The position numbers were made by a program, and so were the translations under genes. Source: Kocuria palustris (lineage in GTDB: Bacteria; Actinomycetota; Actinomycetes; Actinomycetales; Micrococcaceae). Taken from it: DNA of 64,000 nucleotides. This document shows positions 1-10,393 of the stretch, piece after piece (positions within the stretch are counted from its first letter, which is position 1; each line of letters opens with the position of its first letter). The stretch lies in contig NZ_JAFBCR010000001.1 of the NCBI RefSeq assembly GCF_016907795.1, forward strand, positions 558,001 through 622,000. Direction: 5' to 3'. Under the pieces are notes generated by a model. The model was not told the origin of the DNA, did no database searches, and worked only from the letters and a program-made list of their open reading frames with translations.

Positions 1-231
1 CTGGCCGTCCACCGCCACAAGCGAGACCTTGGGGTTCGACTGCAGGTTGAGGGCCTTGCGCGATTCCTTCGACGTCCCAAACACGATCAGACCGGACGGC
101 GTGACGGCCGTGTTGACCCACGCGGACTCGGGGAAGCCGCCGTCGACCGGCTCGGTCGCCACGACCACGCCTCCGACGTCCGCGACGAAGGCCGCCAGCG
201 CGGCGGACGGGTTCTCGGTGAAATCGCTCAT
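1..231 (-). CDS. Pyridoxamine 5'-phosphate oxidase-fold protein, partial
   Basis: The N-terminal 77 residues are visible; the rest lies beyond the left edge of the window. The ATG at 231 follows a good ribosome site (GGAGGA). The visible part has the split-barrel flavin-fold pattern: a beta strand of the type GGVVVATEPVDG, then 'WVNTAVTPSGLIVFGT', then 'SRKALNLQSNPKVSLVAVDG', which is typical of PNPOx/FMN-binding proteins and F420-dependent relatives. The exact reaction cannot be told from this fragment. It is the last gene of a leftward run that also contains the SRAP, lipoate-ligase-like and nucleosidase genes. Confidence 0.6.
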   Translation of the reverse strand, partial: MSDFTENPSAALAAFVADVGGVVVATEPVDGGFPESAWVNTAVTPSGLIVFGTSKESRKALNLQSNPKVSLVAVDGQ

Positions 232-280
232 GGATCCTCCTGCTCGGTGCCGCCGGGGCGGATCCCCCAGTGCTCCCACG

Positions 281-1077
<797 letters not shown>

Positions 1078-1078
<1 letters not shown>

Positions 1079-1803
1079 CAGAAGGCCTGCTCTCTCAGTG
1101 ATCCGTAGCCCATGTGGCGGGCGTACATGCCGTAGACCTTGCGCACCGCGGCCTCGACCTCCGAGACGCGGGTGCCGGGGCGGAGGTCGTCGACGGCCCC
1201 GCAGGTGCCGGGATCCCACTGCAGGCCGAGGTCGCGGTAGACGTCCGTGAGCACGGAGCGCAGCGGCTCGGACTGCTCCACGACGATCACCGTGGAGAAG
1301 TACCAAGCATCGGAGACGACGCGCTGGGCGGCACCGGCGAGCTTGATCTGCGCCTGCGCCCGATCGACGGTGCGCCCCGTGCCGTGGACGCTGTGCTCCC
1401 CGGGGCAGTACTCCCCCGGCAGCTCGCCGACATCCGCATGGACCTCGAGCTCCTCGAGGGCCGCCACGATCATGTCGCCGAAGAGCTCGAAGCGGTCCTG
1501 GATCCCGGCCTTGGGATCCTCCGAGGGCTCGATGTGGTCGATGATCAGACAGCCGCGGTGGTAAGCGGCCGCCCGCCCGCCGACCTTGCGCACGAGCGGG
1601 GTGAAGGCGCTGCGCCGAGCGGAGCGCTCCGCTGCGCCGAAGCCGGCCAGCAGCTCGTCACGGCGCCCGAAGGCCACCGTGGGCCGGGGCTGGTAGAGCC
1701 GCAGCACGGGCTCGCGGCTGGCCCGCACTGCGCGCAGCATCCGCTCGCCGGCGGTGTAGTCCAGCTCGGGCCCCAGGGAATCGCGCTGTCGGATCAGCTT
1801 CAT
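1078..1803 (-). CDS. Lipoate-protein ligase A family protein
   Basis: This 241-residue protein belongs to the biotin/lipoate ligase (BPL/LplA/LipB) superfamily, which activates or transfers lipoyl or octanoyl groups onto carrier domains. It shows the family motifs: 'VRKVGGRAA' (residues 71-79), a following 'YHRGCLIID' strand, and the catalytic lysine in 'IKLAGAAQR' (Lys154). The C-terminal part 'LGLQWDPGTCGAV' also suits the family. The ATG at 1803 overlaps the upstream nucleosidase stop (ATGA), while its own stop overlaps the SRAP start, making a tight three-gene operon. The substrate is not determined; true LplA enzymes are longer, so it could be an octanoyltransferase-like member. Confidence 0.75.
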
Positions 1804-2432
1804 ACCTCGTCCTCCGGTCGATTCGACGCTGCGTCGGCCGGTGCGCCGGAGACCAGCTCGTGGTGATGGGCCCGGTACCAGGCGGCGAGCTCGCGCGCGG
1901 AGATCTGCACCCGCTCGAGCCATTCGAGGGCCTGGGAGTCGGCGTCGTCGGAGACGTGCTTGGCCATGCGCAGGGACACGCCCAGCTCGCGGCAGGCCGT
2001 GGCCACCGCGAAGCCCTCCATGTCCACCAGGTGGGCCCGCTCGGCCAGGGCATCGCGCACCGGCCCGCCGGCCACGAGCGAGTCGCCGGTGGCCAGCACG
2101 GAGCCGTCGCCGGTCTGCCCCAGCTCGGACAGGCGGATCAGGTCATCGGGATCGGAGCCCATGGCGCGCATGAGCTCGGCGTCGATATCCCGGTTGAGGA
2201 TCTCGGAGGGCTCGCAGACCCCCGACAGACCGGGCCGCAGGCCGCCGCAGCTGCCCAGGTTCACCACCCTGAGCCCACGGCGCTCGGCCGGCGACGGAGC
2301 CCGTTCGAGCACCGCACGGGCCGTGACCGCGGCGGCTCGGGACATGCCGATCCCGGTCAGGACGACGTCGGCCTCCGGTGGCAGCTGCGCGGTCTCCGCC
2401 GGATGCGCCGCGATGACGAGCACTCGATTCAC
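1800..2432 (-). CDS. Nucleoside phosphorylase/nucleosidase-like protein (MTAN fold)
   Basis: This 210-residue protein has the purine nucleoside phosphorylase/MTA-SAH nucleosidase fold. Visible motifs are 'TGIGMSRA' (26-33), 'NLGSCGGL' (58-65), the ribose-contacting 'DMEG' (137-140) and a late 'SDDAD' (161-165) in the position of the catalytic aspartate. A GTG start at 2432 is chosen because it opens directly on the 'NRVLVIAAH' first strand and lies just after a GGGG-containing leader; another GTG at 2441 is possible. It is the first gene of the nucleosidase, lipoate-ligase-like and SRAP operon (four-base overlap). The actual nucleoside substrate (MTA, SAH or a futalosine-type compound) is not resolved. 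Confidence 0.65.
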   Translation of the reverse strand: MNRVLVIAAHPAETAQLPPEADVVLTGIGMSRAAAVTARAVLERAPSPAERRGLRVVNLGSCGGLRPGLSGVCEPSEILNRDIDAELMRAMGSDPDDLIRLSELGQTGDGSVLATGDSLVAGGPVRDALAERAHLVDMEGFAVATACRELGVSLRMAKHVSDDADSQALEWLERVQISARELAAWYRAHHHELVSGAPADAASNRPEDEV

Positions 2433-2484
2433 GCGCCCCACTCTAATGGGGCGCACCAGCCCGGCGGCGCAGGCGTCGTGGTGC

Positions 2485-3723
2485 TCAGCGCGCCCCGGGC
2501 TCGTCGTCGTCCTGCGCGCGCTCCTCCCAGTACGTCCGTCCCTGATCGGCCACCAGACGACGCCGCGAGTCCGGGAACCCGGTGTGCTCACCCGGCCTCA
2601 GGGCCCGTCCGCGCCGCGTCGCGTCCCGGTGGCGCCCGCCTCGGCCGCTCAGCGCCGAGGCCGCCCCGTGCGGGTCCGACGATGTGCCGCTGCCCCAGGG
2701 GCGCCCCACCAGGGATCCGATGAGGACGCTCAGACCGCCGCCGATCACGAGGGCGCTCACCGCTGTGCCCCACGGGGTGATCGTCCCGACCACGAGGCGG
2801 CTGCCGACGACACCCGCGAGCCAGCCGATGGTCAGCAGACCGAAGCCGACGTCGAACTCCGTCAGCCAGCGCGGCTGGTCGACGTCCACGAGCGGGGCCA
2901 GTGCCGTGGCCAGCATGATGTGTCCGACGGAGGCGCCGGTGAGCATCTGCGGCAGGAAGATCAGCGTGCCGAGCGCGGCCACGGGCGGCACCATGGTCCG
3001 CACGACCGGGCTGTGGCTGTCCACCAGGTTTCCCAGACAGGCCACGCCGGCTCCGGCCCAGAAGCACGTTCCGAGCGTGAGGAACAAGTTCACGGTCGCG
3101 GCGTCGGAGAGGAACTCCACCCCGGAGAGCACCGCCATGAACGTGGTCGGAGCCGAGACCTGGGTGGTGCCGGCGGCCAGCGCCACGACCATCCACACCG
3201 TCAGCGCGGCGAAGGCGATCACCCACGCCCACTGCCGCAGCAGCAGGGGCGCCAGCAGCAGGTCGATCACCGCTATGCACACCGGATAGACCGCGATCAT
3301 GGCCACGAGAAGCCGGGGCACCGGCAGGGGGCCGTCGCTGAGCAGCTCGGCGACCACCAGGACGCCCGCGGTCGGGATCAGGGTGATGAAGTACGTGCCG
3401 ATGCGTCCCGCCAGGATCCGGGGCCCGACGCGCGGCGGCTGGCTGAGGACGGTGTGGGCGACCAGCATGCCGCTGATCGTCATGGCCGCCTGCAGGCAGA
3501 TCGTGGCGAAGAGGTAGCTGCGCTCATCGGCCTCGGAGCGCCAGGGGATCCAGACCCCCGGGGCCCCGCCGGCTGCCAGCGAGGTGCTTGCCATGCACAG
3601 CCCGAGCAGGGCCAGCAGGGAGAGCACGTTGCGCGCGCCGAACAGGTTCCGTCGGCGCCGCTCCCCCATCTCCATGACCAGGGGATCCGCATACTCCGAG
3701 GTCTCGGTGCGACTTCCGCTCAT
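2485..3723 (-). CDS. Multi-pass membrane protein of unknown function
   Basis: This 412-residue protein has roughly ten hydrophobic segments between about residues 30 and 345, including stretches such as 'VLSLLALLGLCMAS' and 'LLVAMIAVYPVCIAVIDLLL'. A hydrophilic Arg/Asp-rich tail of about 65 residues follows. The topology recalls ABC-2-type permease or general integral membrane proteins, but I see no diagnostic motif and no adjacent ATPase. The ATG at 3723 is preceded by a purine-rich GGAGAT ribosome site. It is transcribed in the same direction as the nucleosidase operon, 52 bases upstream of it. Confidence 0.6.
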   Translation of the reverse strand: MSGSRTETSEYADPLVMEMGERRRRNLFGARNVLSLLALLGLCMASTSLAAGGAPGVWIPWRSEADERSYLFATICLQAAMTISGMLVAHTVLSQPPRVGPRILAGRIGTYFITLIPTAGVLVVAELLSDGPLPVPRLLVAMIAVYPVCIAVIDLLLAPLLLRQWAWVIAFAALTVWMVVALAAGTTQVSAPTTFMAVLSGVEFLSDAATVNLFLTLGTCFWAGAGVACLGNLVDSHSPVVRTMVPPVAALGTLIFLPQMLTGASVGHIMLATALAPLVDVDQPRWLTEFDVGFGLLTIGWLAGVVGSRLVVGTITPWGTAVSALVIGGGLSVLIGSLVGRPWGSGTSSDPHGAASALSGRGGRHRDATRRGRALRPGEHTGFPDSRRRLVADQGRTYWEERAQDDDEPGAR

Positions 3724-3830
3724 GCGCAGATCTCCTTCGGGGGCTCCGCCGCTGCCGTCACAGGGCCTTTGCGGGAGGGCAACAATACCCTGCTGCCCCG
3801 GCCCCGCTCAGATCAGGCGGGGCCCCCGCC

Positions 3831-4586
3831 TCAGGGGCGCGGGCGCTGGCCGAAGATCGCGCGCCCCGCCCGCACGCAGGTGGCTCCCTCGGCGATCGCC
3901 AGCTCGAGGTCGCCGGACATGCCCATGGACAGCTCGCCATCGCCCACGAAGCCCGGGCCGTCCTCGCGCGCCCGATCGCGCAGCTGACGCAGGAGCCGGA
4001 AGCAGTTGCGCACCCGCTGCTCGTCCTCGGAGTCCATGGCGATGGTCATCAGCCCCGTGACCCGCAGCGTCTCGAACTGCTCCAGCTCGCTCAGCAGCTC
4101 GGGCAGCTGCTCCGGGGCCAGCCCGGACTTGGACTCCTCGCCGGAGGTGTTGACCTGGACCATCACCTCGAGGCTGCGCCCCTCTCCCTGTAGGCGGCGC
4201 TCGAGGGCCTCTGCGGTGCGCAGGCTGTCCAGGGACTGCAGCTCGTGGGCGAAGGCCGCCACGTCCTTGGCCTTGTTGCGCTGAAGATGCCCGATCACCG
4301 ACCAGCGCAGCTCCAGGTCGGCGAGCTCGGCGGCCTTGCCCGCGGCCTCCTGGACCTTGTTCTCCCCCAGCTCCCGGCACCCGGCGGCGACGGCGGCGCG
4401 CAGCCGCTCGGCGGGCACCGTCTTGGACACCGGCAGCAGGCGGATGCCCTCCGGATCGCGTCCGGCTTCCCGCGCCGCCGCTGCAATGCGCTCGCGCACG
4501 CCCTCGAGGCCGGCGGCGATCTCACGGGCCTGCTCCTGCGCGGAGGAGTCGTGCGTCCGGTGAGGTTGCTGAGTCGTCGAATCCAT
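3831..4586 (-). CDS. YggS/PLPBP family pyridoxal-phosphate homeostasis protein
   Basis: This 251-residue single-domain alanine-racemase-fold protein binds PLP without a known catalytic turnover and is implicated in PLP homeostasis. The PLP lysine is in 'LLPVSKTV' (Lys55). Other hallmarks are 'RELGENKVQEA', 'WSVIGHLQRNKAK', 'VQVNTSGEESKSG' and the C-terminal 'SMGMSGDLELAIAEGAT'. ATG at 4586 is chosen because GGAG lies five bases upstream; the GTG nine bases further out overlaps that site. In Actinobacteria this family often sits near ftsZ, but here it stands alone between a membrane protein and a noncoding stretch. Confidence 0.92.
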   Translation of the reverse strand: MDSTTQQPHRTHDSSAQEQAREIAAGLEGVRERIAAAAREAGRDPEGIRLLPVSKTVPAERLRAAVAAGCRELGENKVQEAAGKAAELADLELRWSVIGHLQRNKAKDVAAFAHELQSLDSLRTAEALERRLQGEGRSLEVMVQVNTSGEESKSGLAPEQLPELLSELEQFETLRVTGLMTIAMDSEDEQRVRNCFRLLRQLRDRAREDGPGFVGDGELSMGMSGDLELAIAEGATCVRAGRAIFGQRPRP

Positions 4587-4954
4587 GAGCTCCACGGTAG
4601 GTCACCGTCGGTCGAGCCGCTTCCCCGACCCATGGGCCGGCCAGCGTCTAATTCGATCCATTCGCATCGGGTTGTGACGACGCGACCGTCCCCGCTCATC
4701 TGGGGTCAGATTTCGACCTAGATGTGATCGACAACACCCGGCAACTCGCGTTGCCCCAGTTCAATGCACAACTGTTCGGGGGATGTCGTGATCACTGCCC
4801 CTCTCTGTGGTGACGCGTCACGCACTCTGACCTGCGGCATTGATTACTTTTCAAGCGTTTCGACATGCCGTGCACAGCGCGGCGCCGGCGCCCCCTCATC
4901 TCGCCGGTGCGAACCGGGTGGTTCGCATGTCACAGCACTCAAGGGAGAGACACC
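4587..4954. other. Noncoding stretch between yggS-like gene and a decayed secreted-protein gene
   Basis: No credible gene is seen here. The right end contains a short perfect hairpin (4908-4927) and a ribosome site (GGGAGAG) just before the ATG at 4955, so it is the leader of the decayed gene. A promoter probably lies here but I cannot assign boxes securely. Confidence 0.4.
4908..4927 (+). promoter_or_regulatory. Leader hairpin, 8-bp perfect stem
   Basis: The sequence TGCGAACC, a GGGT loop, then GGTTCGCA forms a perfect 8-bp stem that ends 27 bases before the ATG of the decayed secreted-protein gene. It could be a transcript-processing or regulatory element in the leader. Secreted cell-wall hydrolases in Actinobacteria often have c-di-AMP riboswitch leaders, but I cannot match that consensus here. 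Confidence 0.35.
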
Positions 4955-5332
4955 ATGGCCAAGAAGCGGCCGAACACCCGGGCAGCTCGCACCACCGAGA
5001 CCGCCCTCGAGCCCGCCCTGCGCCGGACTCGCCTCATGAAGGCGTCCTCGGCCGTCTCCGCCTCCGCGCTGGTCGCCACGATGGCGGTGGGCTCCACCAT
5101 CGCCGCCGCCCCCCGCCTACGCCGCACCCATCGAGCGGCCTTGCCGTGCGCTTCCCGCATCGAGTGGCGTGGTGGTGTGCGTTTTGATGTCGAAACGCAC
5201 ACCACCACGCCACTCGATGACAGCGGGTCCTCGATCGCGCGCCGCGACGCCACTCGATGGGGCGAGCGCCGAAGCGGCGGCGCATCAGACAGCTTCAGCG
5301 GCCTGCGGATGATGACGGGACGGGTCAGCTGA
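4955..5332 (+). pseudogene. 5' remnant of a secreted protein gene (signal peptide region only)
   Basis: A good ribosome site (GGGAGAG) precedes the ATG at 4955. The first 50 or so residues have a basic N-terminus, then a hydrophobic 'SAVSASALVATMAVGSTIAAA', like actinobacterial NlpC/P60 or Rpf-type exported proteins. In the written frame the signal peptide runs into Arg-rich junk after a run of six C near 5109. Shifting the frame there restores a classical cleavage end 'APAYAAP'. The rest of the reading frame is taken up by a large palindrome (5158-5219) and no mature domain follows. I read it as a gene that lost its body. The exported-hydrolase guess is based only on signal-peptide style. 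Confidence 0.5.
5158..5219. repeat. Perfect 27-bp inverted repeat (REP-like palindrome)
   Basis: Arms 5158-5184 and 5193-5219 are exact reverse complements of 27 bases, separated by 8 bases; with a G:U and a G:C pair the stem can reach 29 bp around an ATGT loop. A third partial copy of the arm end (GCCACTCGATG) occurs near 5250. The palindrome lies just downstream of the recQ stop on the minus strand and could end that transcript. It could also be a dispersed repeat of this genome. Confidence 0.8.
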
Positions 5333-7175
5333 GGGTCCGGGTGACCACGTCGACGACGGCGGAGCCGTAGCGGTCCAGCTTCTTGGCGCCGATGCCGCTG
5401 ACGCCGTGGAGGTCCGAGGTGGTCTCCGGGCGGCGCTGGGCGATCGCGATCAGGGTGGCATCGGCGAACACGACGTAGGCGGGGACCTCCTGCTCCTTCG
5501 CCTGGGCCGTGCGCCACTTGCGCAGCGCCTCGAAGATCTCCATCTCCTCCGGCGTGAGCTCGCTGCGCGCCGCGGCGGCCGTCGTCCGCGATCCGCGCGG
5601 GGCCGAGGCCCTGCTGCGCCCCGACTCCTTGCGCAGCTCGAGCGTGGTGCGACCGCGCAGGACGCCGTCGGCCTCGGGCCCCAGGGCCAGGGTGGCGTAG
5701 TCCCCCACCGCGGCCAGGACGTCGCGGGCCAGCAGCTGCCGGACCAGGCCCTTCCACTGCTGCGGGCTGAGGTCCTGGCCGATGCCCCACACGCTCAGCG
5801 CCTCGTGGTTGGACTCGGTGGAGCGGGGATTCGGCTTGCCGCGCAGGATGTCGATGAGCTGCCCCGAGCCGAAGTGCTGGCGACGCTCGCGGTCCAGGCG
5901 GATGATCGCCGAGAGGATCTTCTGCGCGGGGACGGTGGCATCCCAGCCCTGGGGCGGGTTCAGGCAGTTGTCGCAGTTGCCGCAGGGCTCACCGGTCTGC
6001 CCGAAATAGCTGAGGATCTGCACGCGGCGACAGGTCATCGTCTCGCACAGCGCGAGCATGGCGTCCAGGTGCTGGCGCTGCGAGCGCTGGTGCTCGGCGG
6101 TGCCCTCGGACTGATCGATCATCCGCCGCAGCTGCACCACGTCCTGCAGGCCGTAGGCCAGCCAGGCGGTCGCTGGCAGACCGTCGCGACCTGCGCGGCC
6201 GGTCTCCTGGTAGTAGCCCTCGATCGACTTGGGCAGGTCCAGGTGGGCCACGAAGCGGACGTCGGGCTTGTCGATGCCCATTCCGAAGGCGATCGTGGCG
6301 ACCATGACCACGCCGTCCTCCCGCAGGAAGCGTGCCTGGCGCTGCGAGCGTTCGGATTCGGTGAGACCCGCGTGGTAGGCCTCGGCGTCGATCCCCTGCT
6401 TGGACAGGAACGCGGCGGTCTGCTCCACGGACTTGCGGGACAGGCAGTAGACGATGCCGGCGTCTCCGGGGTGCTCGTTGCGGATCAGGGACAGCAGCTG
6501 CTGGCGCGGCTGGTCCTTCTCGACGATCCGGTACTGGATGTTGGGCCGGTCGAAGCTGGCCACGAAGTGCTGGGCGTCCTGCAGGGACAGCCGCTGCGTG
6601 AGCTCTTCATGGGTGGCCTGCGTGGCCGTGGCGGTCAGGGCGATCCGGGGGACGTCGGGGAAGCGCTCGGCCAGCACGGACAGGCCCAGGTAGTCCTTGC
6701 GGAAGTCGTGGCCCCACTGGGACACGCAGTGCGCCTCGTCGATCGCGAACAGCGAGACCTGCACCCGCGAGAGCAGCTGCAGGGTGCGCGGCTGCACGAG
6801 CCGCTCGGGGGCCATGTAGACCATGTCGAGCTCACCGGCCAGCAGCCTCCGCTCGATCTCGTCGGCCTCCTCGAAGGACAGCGACGAGTTCAGATACGCA
6901 GCGTTCACGCCGACGGCGGCCAGGGCGTCGACCTGGTTCTCCATCAGCGCGATCAGCGGGGAGATGACCACGCCCGTGCCGAAGCGCATGAGGGCGGGGA
7001 TCTGATAGCACAGCGACTTGCCGCCGCCGGTGGGCATGAGCACGACGGCGTCGCCGCCTGCGGCCACGTGCTCCACGATCTCCGCCTGCTTGCCGCGGAA
7101 GGACTCGTAGCCGAAGACCGATTCGAGGATCCGCAGTGCCTGGGTCTCCAGCTGGGGTGCTGTGGAGGTCGTCAC
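5325..7175 (-). CDS. recQ: ATP-dependent DNA helicase RecQ
   Basis: This 616-residue protein has the full RecQ layout. The helicase core has Walker A 'MPTGGGKS' (about 47-54), the box '[14 protein letters not shown]', the 'TATAT' motif, and the motif VI region '[12 protein letters not shown]'. A zinc-binding RQC part follows ('[11 protein letters not shown]...CGNCDNC'), then an 'RGRTTLELR' segment and a C-terminal HRDC domain from about residue 540. It unwinds 3'-5' and serves recombination and fork repair. The start is GTG at 7175, which sits immediately before '[21 protein letters not shown]'. It is a single gene transcribed leftward. Confidence 0.96.
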   Translation of the reverse strand: MTTSTAPQLETQALRILESVFGYESFRGKQAEIVEHVAAGGDAVVLMPTGGGKSLCYQIPALMRFGTGVVISPLIALMENQVDALAAVGVNAAYLNSSLSFEEADEIERRLLAGELDMVYMAPERLVQPRTLQLLSRVQVSLFAIDEAHCVSQWGHDFRKDYLGLSVLAERFPDVPRIALTATATQATHEELTQRLSLQDAQHFVASFDRPNIQYRIVEKDQPRQQLLSLIRNEHPGDAGIVYCLSRKSVEQTAAFLSKQGIDAEAYHAGLTESERSQRQARFLREDGVVMVATIAFGMGIDKPDVRFVAHLDLPKSIEGYYQETGRAGRDGLPATAWLAYGLQDVVQLRRMIDQSEGTAEHQRSQRQHLDAMLALCETMTCRRVQILSYFGQTGEPCGNCDNCLNPPQGWDATVPAQKILSAIIRLDRERRQHFGSGQLIDILRGKPNPRSTESNHEALSVWGIGQDLSPQQWKGLVRQLLARDVLAAVGDYATLALGPEADGVLRGRTTLELRKESGRSRASAPRGSRTTAAAARSELTPEEMEIFEALRKWRTAQAKEQEVPAYVVFADATLIAIAQRRPETTSDLHGVSGIGAKKLDRYGSAVVDVVTRTLS

Positions 7176-7287
7176 GCGGAACCCGGCCTGCCTCTCGTGC
7201 TCGCGGATCGGTGCCGTCGGGCCCGGGCCCGACGAGATGCCCGAGCAGTCTAGCCCTCGGACCTGCCACGCGGGGGTGGCTGCGGGT

Positions 7288-8166
7288 TCAGCGACGACGC
7301 CGCGGGTCGGCCCGCGTGCGGTCCTTCCAGTAGCCGTGGATATCGAGCTGGTGCTTGTTCAGCCGCACACGCTCGGCGATCCGCCCGCGCAGGGCCTTCA
7401 TGGCGTGCGACTCCCCCGCCGCGAAGACGAAGAGCTCCTCAGGATCCCCGAGATCGAGCTCGTCCACGGTCGGCTCCAGGAGACTGAGGCAGCCGTCGGG
7501 AAGGGGTGTGGAGTCGCGGTGCATCCACCGGATCTGCACGTCGGCCCCGGTGCGGGAGGCCAGCTGCTGCTCCTCGGCGGCGTCGGCCACCTCGATCACA
7601 GCGCTCACCCGAGACTCAGCCGGCGCCTCCTCGATCAGCCGGGAGATGGCCGGCAGGGCGGTTTCATCGCCCAGGGCCACGTAATGCGCAGCAGCTGGGA
7701 ACTGACGGGCGCCCTTGGGGCCGAGCACGCCCAGTTCATCGCCCGCAGCCGCGCGCAGGGCCCAGCTGCCGGCGAGCCCGTGGTCGTGGAGCACGAACTC
7801 GATCAGCAGCTCGCCCTGACCGTCGGAGGCCTCCGGGTCGAAGCCGCGCACCGTGTAGCTGCGCGTCTGCGGCTTGCGCCCGCCGGGCCAGCGCAGGCCC
7901 TTCTCCGTGGACTCCGGCATCGGCAGCAAGCCGGTGGACGGATCCGGGAAGAGCAGCTTGACCTTGTCCGAGGGCGCGAACTCCCGGAACGGGAAGCCGC
8001 CCAGGTCCTCCCCGGTCAGCACGATCCGACGCAGCTGCGGGGTGATGTCCTCGACGCGGACCACGCGCAGACGGCGGATGCCGATGCCCTCGCGCTTGCG
8101 CTCCGGGCGCTCCTCACGACGATCGCGCGTGCTCTCGGGCAACGACCCACGACGGTGCTTCGACAT
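7288..8166 (-). CDS. Siderophore-interacting protein (FAD-dependent ferric reductase family)
   Basis: This 292-residue protein belongs to the SIP/ViuB family, which releases iron from ferric siderophores in the cytoplasm using FAD and NAD(P)H. It shows the FAD motif 'RSYTVRGFD' (102-110), '[14 protein letters not shown]' and 'LGPKGARQF', a '[18 protein letters not shown]' nucleotide strand, and the typical ending '[15 protein letters not shown]'. The N-terminal 30 residues are basic. No siderophore transporter is adjacent, so its partner must be elsewhere. Confidence 0.93.
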   Translation of the reverse strand: MSKHRRGSLPESTRDRREERPERKREGIGIRRLRVVRVEDITPQLRRIVLTGEDLGGFPFREFAPSDKVKLLFPDPSTGLLPMPESTEKGLRWPGGRKPQTRSYTVRGFDPEASDGQGELLIEFVLHDHGLAGSWALRAAAGDELGVLGPKGARQFPAAAHYVALGDETALPAISRLIEEAPAESRVSAVIEVADAAEEQQLASRTGADVQIRWMHRDSTPLPDGCLSLLEPTVDELDLGDPEELFVFAAGESHAMKALRGRIAERVRLNKHQLDIHGYWKDRTRADPRRRR

Positions 8167-8291
8167 GACGGCCTCCTGGGAACGAGATCAGACTCACCAC
8201 GCTAGCCAGGGGATGGGGTATGCGCCACACGCAGCAGGTCTGCGACAGGCGCCTCGTCGTCCCGGATCCTGAGCGGCGGCCGCACCCCAGC

Positions 8292-9572
8292 TCACAGCTG
8301 CAGGGCCGAGCCCTCCCCTGCCGCGGCTTCGCCGGCGGAGCCGTCGGCCTGAGAGCCGGGCAGCGTCTCACCCGGGCAGGTCGCGGAGAACGCGGCCAGC
8401 AGAGCGGCGTTGGCGTCAGGGACCGGGCCGCCCGGAACCCACGAGCGGCCTGTCCAGGCCACCGCCATCCGGCGGGAGGCGTCCACCGTGGAGAACGACA
8501 GCGTCTGGGTGCCGAACCCGGCACCGTCATGGCCGATCAGCCGCTCGGGCTGCCCCGAGCTGTCCAGACAGCGGCTGGCCGCGACGTAGAGGCCGAAGCC
8601 CATGCCCGCCTCGGCGGCCGCGCCCCGCGGCGTGATCATCTGCTCGACCAGCTCCGGGTCCACGAGCTTCCCGCTCAGCAGCGCTCCCGAGAAGCTCGTG
8701 AGGTCCTCGGCCGTGGCGTAGACGCCGCCGGCGCCGGAGAAGATCGACGGGTCGATCGTGTCCAGAGCCACGAGCCCCTCCTGGAACCGTCCGTAGGGCA
8801 TGAGGTGCCGCCCGCGCACGATGGTGGATTCCTCCAGGCGGGAGTGGTGCATACCCGCAGGGCGGAGCACGCGGTCGCGGAGGAGGTCCTCGATCCGGGT
8901 GCCGGAGACCTCCTCGAGCATGATCGACAGCACCACGTAGCCGGTGTTCGAGTAGGCCATCGCCTCCCCGGGCTCGAACAGCCAGTCCAGCTCGCGGGCG
9001 GTGCGCACGAGCTCGCGCTCGGGGTAGTGCTTGGCGATCGCGGCCTTCAGCTGCTGAGAGGTGACGGCCTCCTGACCATCCCCGACGCCGAGCAGGGTGT
9101 AGATCCCGTCGGGCATCCCGGAGGTGTGGTTCATCAGCTGGGCCACCGTGACGTGGCCGTGGCCGGGGTACAGATCCGGCACGACGTCGTCGATCGTGGT
9201 GTCCAGGCTCCAGCGCCCGGCCTCGATCTCCTGCATGACCATGGTGGCGACCATCCCCTTGGTCACCGAGGCGACCCTCGCCCGATCCTGGGGCTTGGTC
9301 GAGTCCCGTCCGATCTGCCGCAGGCCGGCCGCCGTCTGGAAGCCTCCGGAAGCGCCGACGACGGAGGCGACGACGCCCACCGCGCCGTCGTCCACCATGG
9401 CCTCGAGGGCGTTCTGGATCGCCTCGCGCCGGAAGCCGATGTCCTGTCCCTTGCCCTTGCCGTTGCCGCCGGGGGCGGCATGCGCGGGTGCGGCGACGGC
9501 GGCGGAGGCCAGCACTGCTCCGGTGATCAGCTGACGACGGGACGGACGGGCGAGGTGCGACGGCGAGGTCAT
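8292..9572 (-). CDS. Tat-exported serine hydrolase (beta-lactamase/class C-like family)
   Basis: This 426-residue protein is of the penicillin-binding/beta-lactamase-related family (PF00144). ATG at 9572 is chosen because it gives a twin-arginine signal ('RPSRRQLITG', residues 9-18) followed by an Ala-rich segment and an AHA-type cleavage site near 32. Catalytic motifs are S102-x-x-K105 ('ASVTKGM'), Y207-S-N209 ('AYSNTGY') and a late 'HDGAGFG' in place of the KTG box. These enzymes act outside the membrane as carboxypeptidases, esterases or peptidases; the substrate cannot be read from sequence. Confidence 0.9.
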   Translation of the reverse strand: MTSPSHLARPSRRQLITGAVLASAAVAAPAHAAPGGNGKGKGQDIGFRREAIQNALEAMVDDGAVGVVASVVGASGGFQTAAGLRQIGRDSTKPQDRARVASVTKGMVATMVMQEIEAGRWSLDTTIDDVVPDLYPGHGHVTVAQLMNHTSGMPDGIYTLLGVGDGQEAVTSQQLKAAIAKHYPERELVRTARELDWLFEPGEAMAYSNTGYVVLSIMLEEVSGTRIEDLLRDRVLRPAGMHHSRLEESTIVRGRHLMPYGRFQEGLVALDTIDPSIFSGAGGVYATAEDLTSFSGALLSGKLVDPELVEQMITPRGAAAEAGMGFGLYVAASRCLDSSGQPERLIGHDGAGFGTQTLSFSTVDASRRMAVAWTGRSWVPGGPVPDANAALLAAFSATCPGETLPGSQADGSAGEAAAGEGSALQL

Positions 9573-9793
9573 GGCGGAAGCCTTCCAGTGGCGGCAGGCA
9601 CCGGCGACGGACCGGAGCATGCTCGGGTGGTCAGGTGAGCACGACCCTATCGCCGCTCCGAGGGCGCCTCAGGACGACGGCCGCCTCTGCCCGGATGCGG
9701 CGAATCCCACGACGTTGTTGAATGGAGATGCTGCGGAAGCCCCGTTGGCCGCCTCTTACTCCGGCCGAGATCCGCGCAGATGACAGGAGACCC

Positions 9794-10393
9794 ATGAAGC
9801 TCGCACCCCGTCACCTCGCCGTCACCGCGGCCCTCGCTCTGGCGCTCACCGCCTGCGGCTCCGACGACGACAGCGCCGATCCCACGACGCCGGCCGAGGA
9901 GACCTCGCAGGCCGCGAGCTCCCCGGAGGCCAGCCCCTCGACGGGGACCGAGCAGACGGGGCAGCCAGAAGGGTCGGCCGAGGAGACGGCGGAGGACACG
10001 AGCTCCCCCGCACCGCACTCCGCCCCGGTCGAGCAGGGAGCCGTGCCCGCCAACCCGGGCCCGGAGGACATCCCCGGCTTCACCGAGGACCCCGCAGCAG
10101 GGCAGGACCCGGCGGCAGGCCAGGACCCGGCCCAGCAGGGCCAGGGTGAACAGCCGAGCCAGACCGGCACCAGCCAGGGCCAGGCCGCCCAGAATCCCGC
10201 GGGGCTCTCCGACGAGGCCTTCGCCCACTTCCAGGCAGGCGGCGCCTGCTACTCGGACTTCTTCCCCGCCGGCATCCCCAGCGCCTCGGCCCTGCAGGAG
10301 ATCAAGGACTACTGCGCCACCACCGACCCGGCGGACTGGGATGTCACCGACGGCGTCCCCAACCCGTTCGGGGTGCCCGACCCCGTCATGTGA
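9794..10393 (+). CDS. Putative lipoprotein, low-complexity acidic linker
   Basis: This 199-residue protein starts at ATG 9794 behind AGGAGA. The signal peptide ends in a lipobox 'LTAC' (Cys21). A long Asp/Glu/Ser/Thr/Pro/Gln-rich linker follows, with small internal repeats (AAGQDP twice, about residues 98-110). A short folded C-terminus from about 140 contains two cysteines ('GGACYSDFF' and 'IKDYCATTDP'), which could pair outside the cell. I do not recognise the family. It is convergent with the LysR-type gene, whose restored stop overlaps this gene's end. Confidence 0.75.
   Translation: MKLAPRHLAVTAALALALTACGSDDDSADPTTPAEETSQAASSPEASPSTGTEQTGQPEGSAEETAEDTSSPAPHSAPVEQGAVPANPGPEDIPGFTEDPAAGQDPAAGQDPAQQGQGEQPSQTGTSQGQAAQNPAGLSDEAFAHFQAGGACYSDFFPAGIPSASALQEIKDYCATTDPADWDVTDGVPNPFGVPDPVM

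Noticed and set aside
1960-3987. A 675-codon plus-strand open frame across the nucleosidase and membrane-protein genes
   Set aside because: Low-complexity Arg/Gly/His/Pro composition with no motif; antisense shadow of two credible genes.
4720-4954. Possible c-di-AMP riboswitch in the leader of the decayed secreted-protein gene
   Set aside because: The position is right for this type of gene, but I could not match the conserved core or pairing; only a simple 8-bp hairpin is certain.
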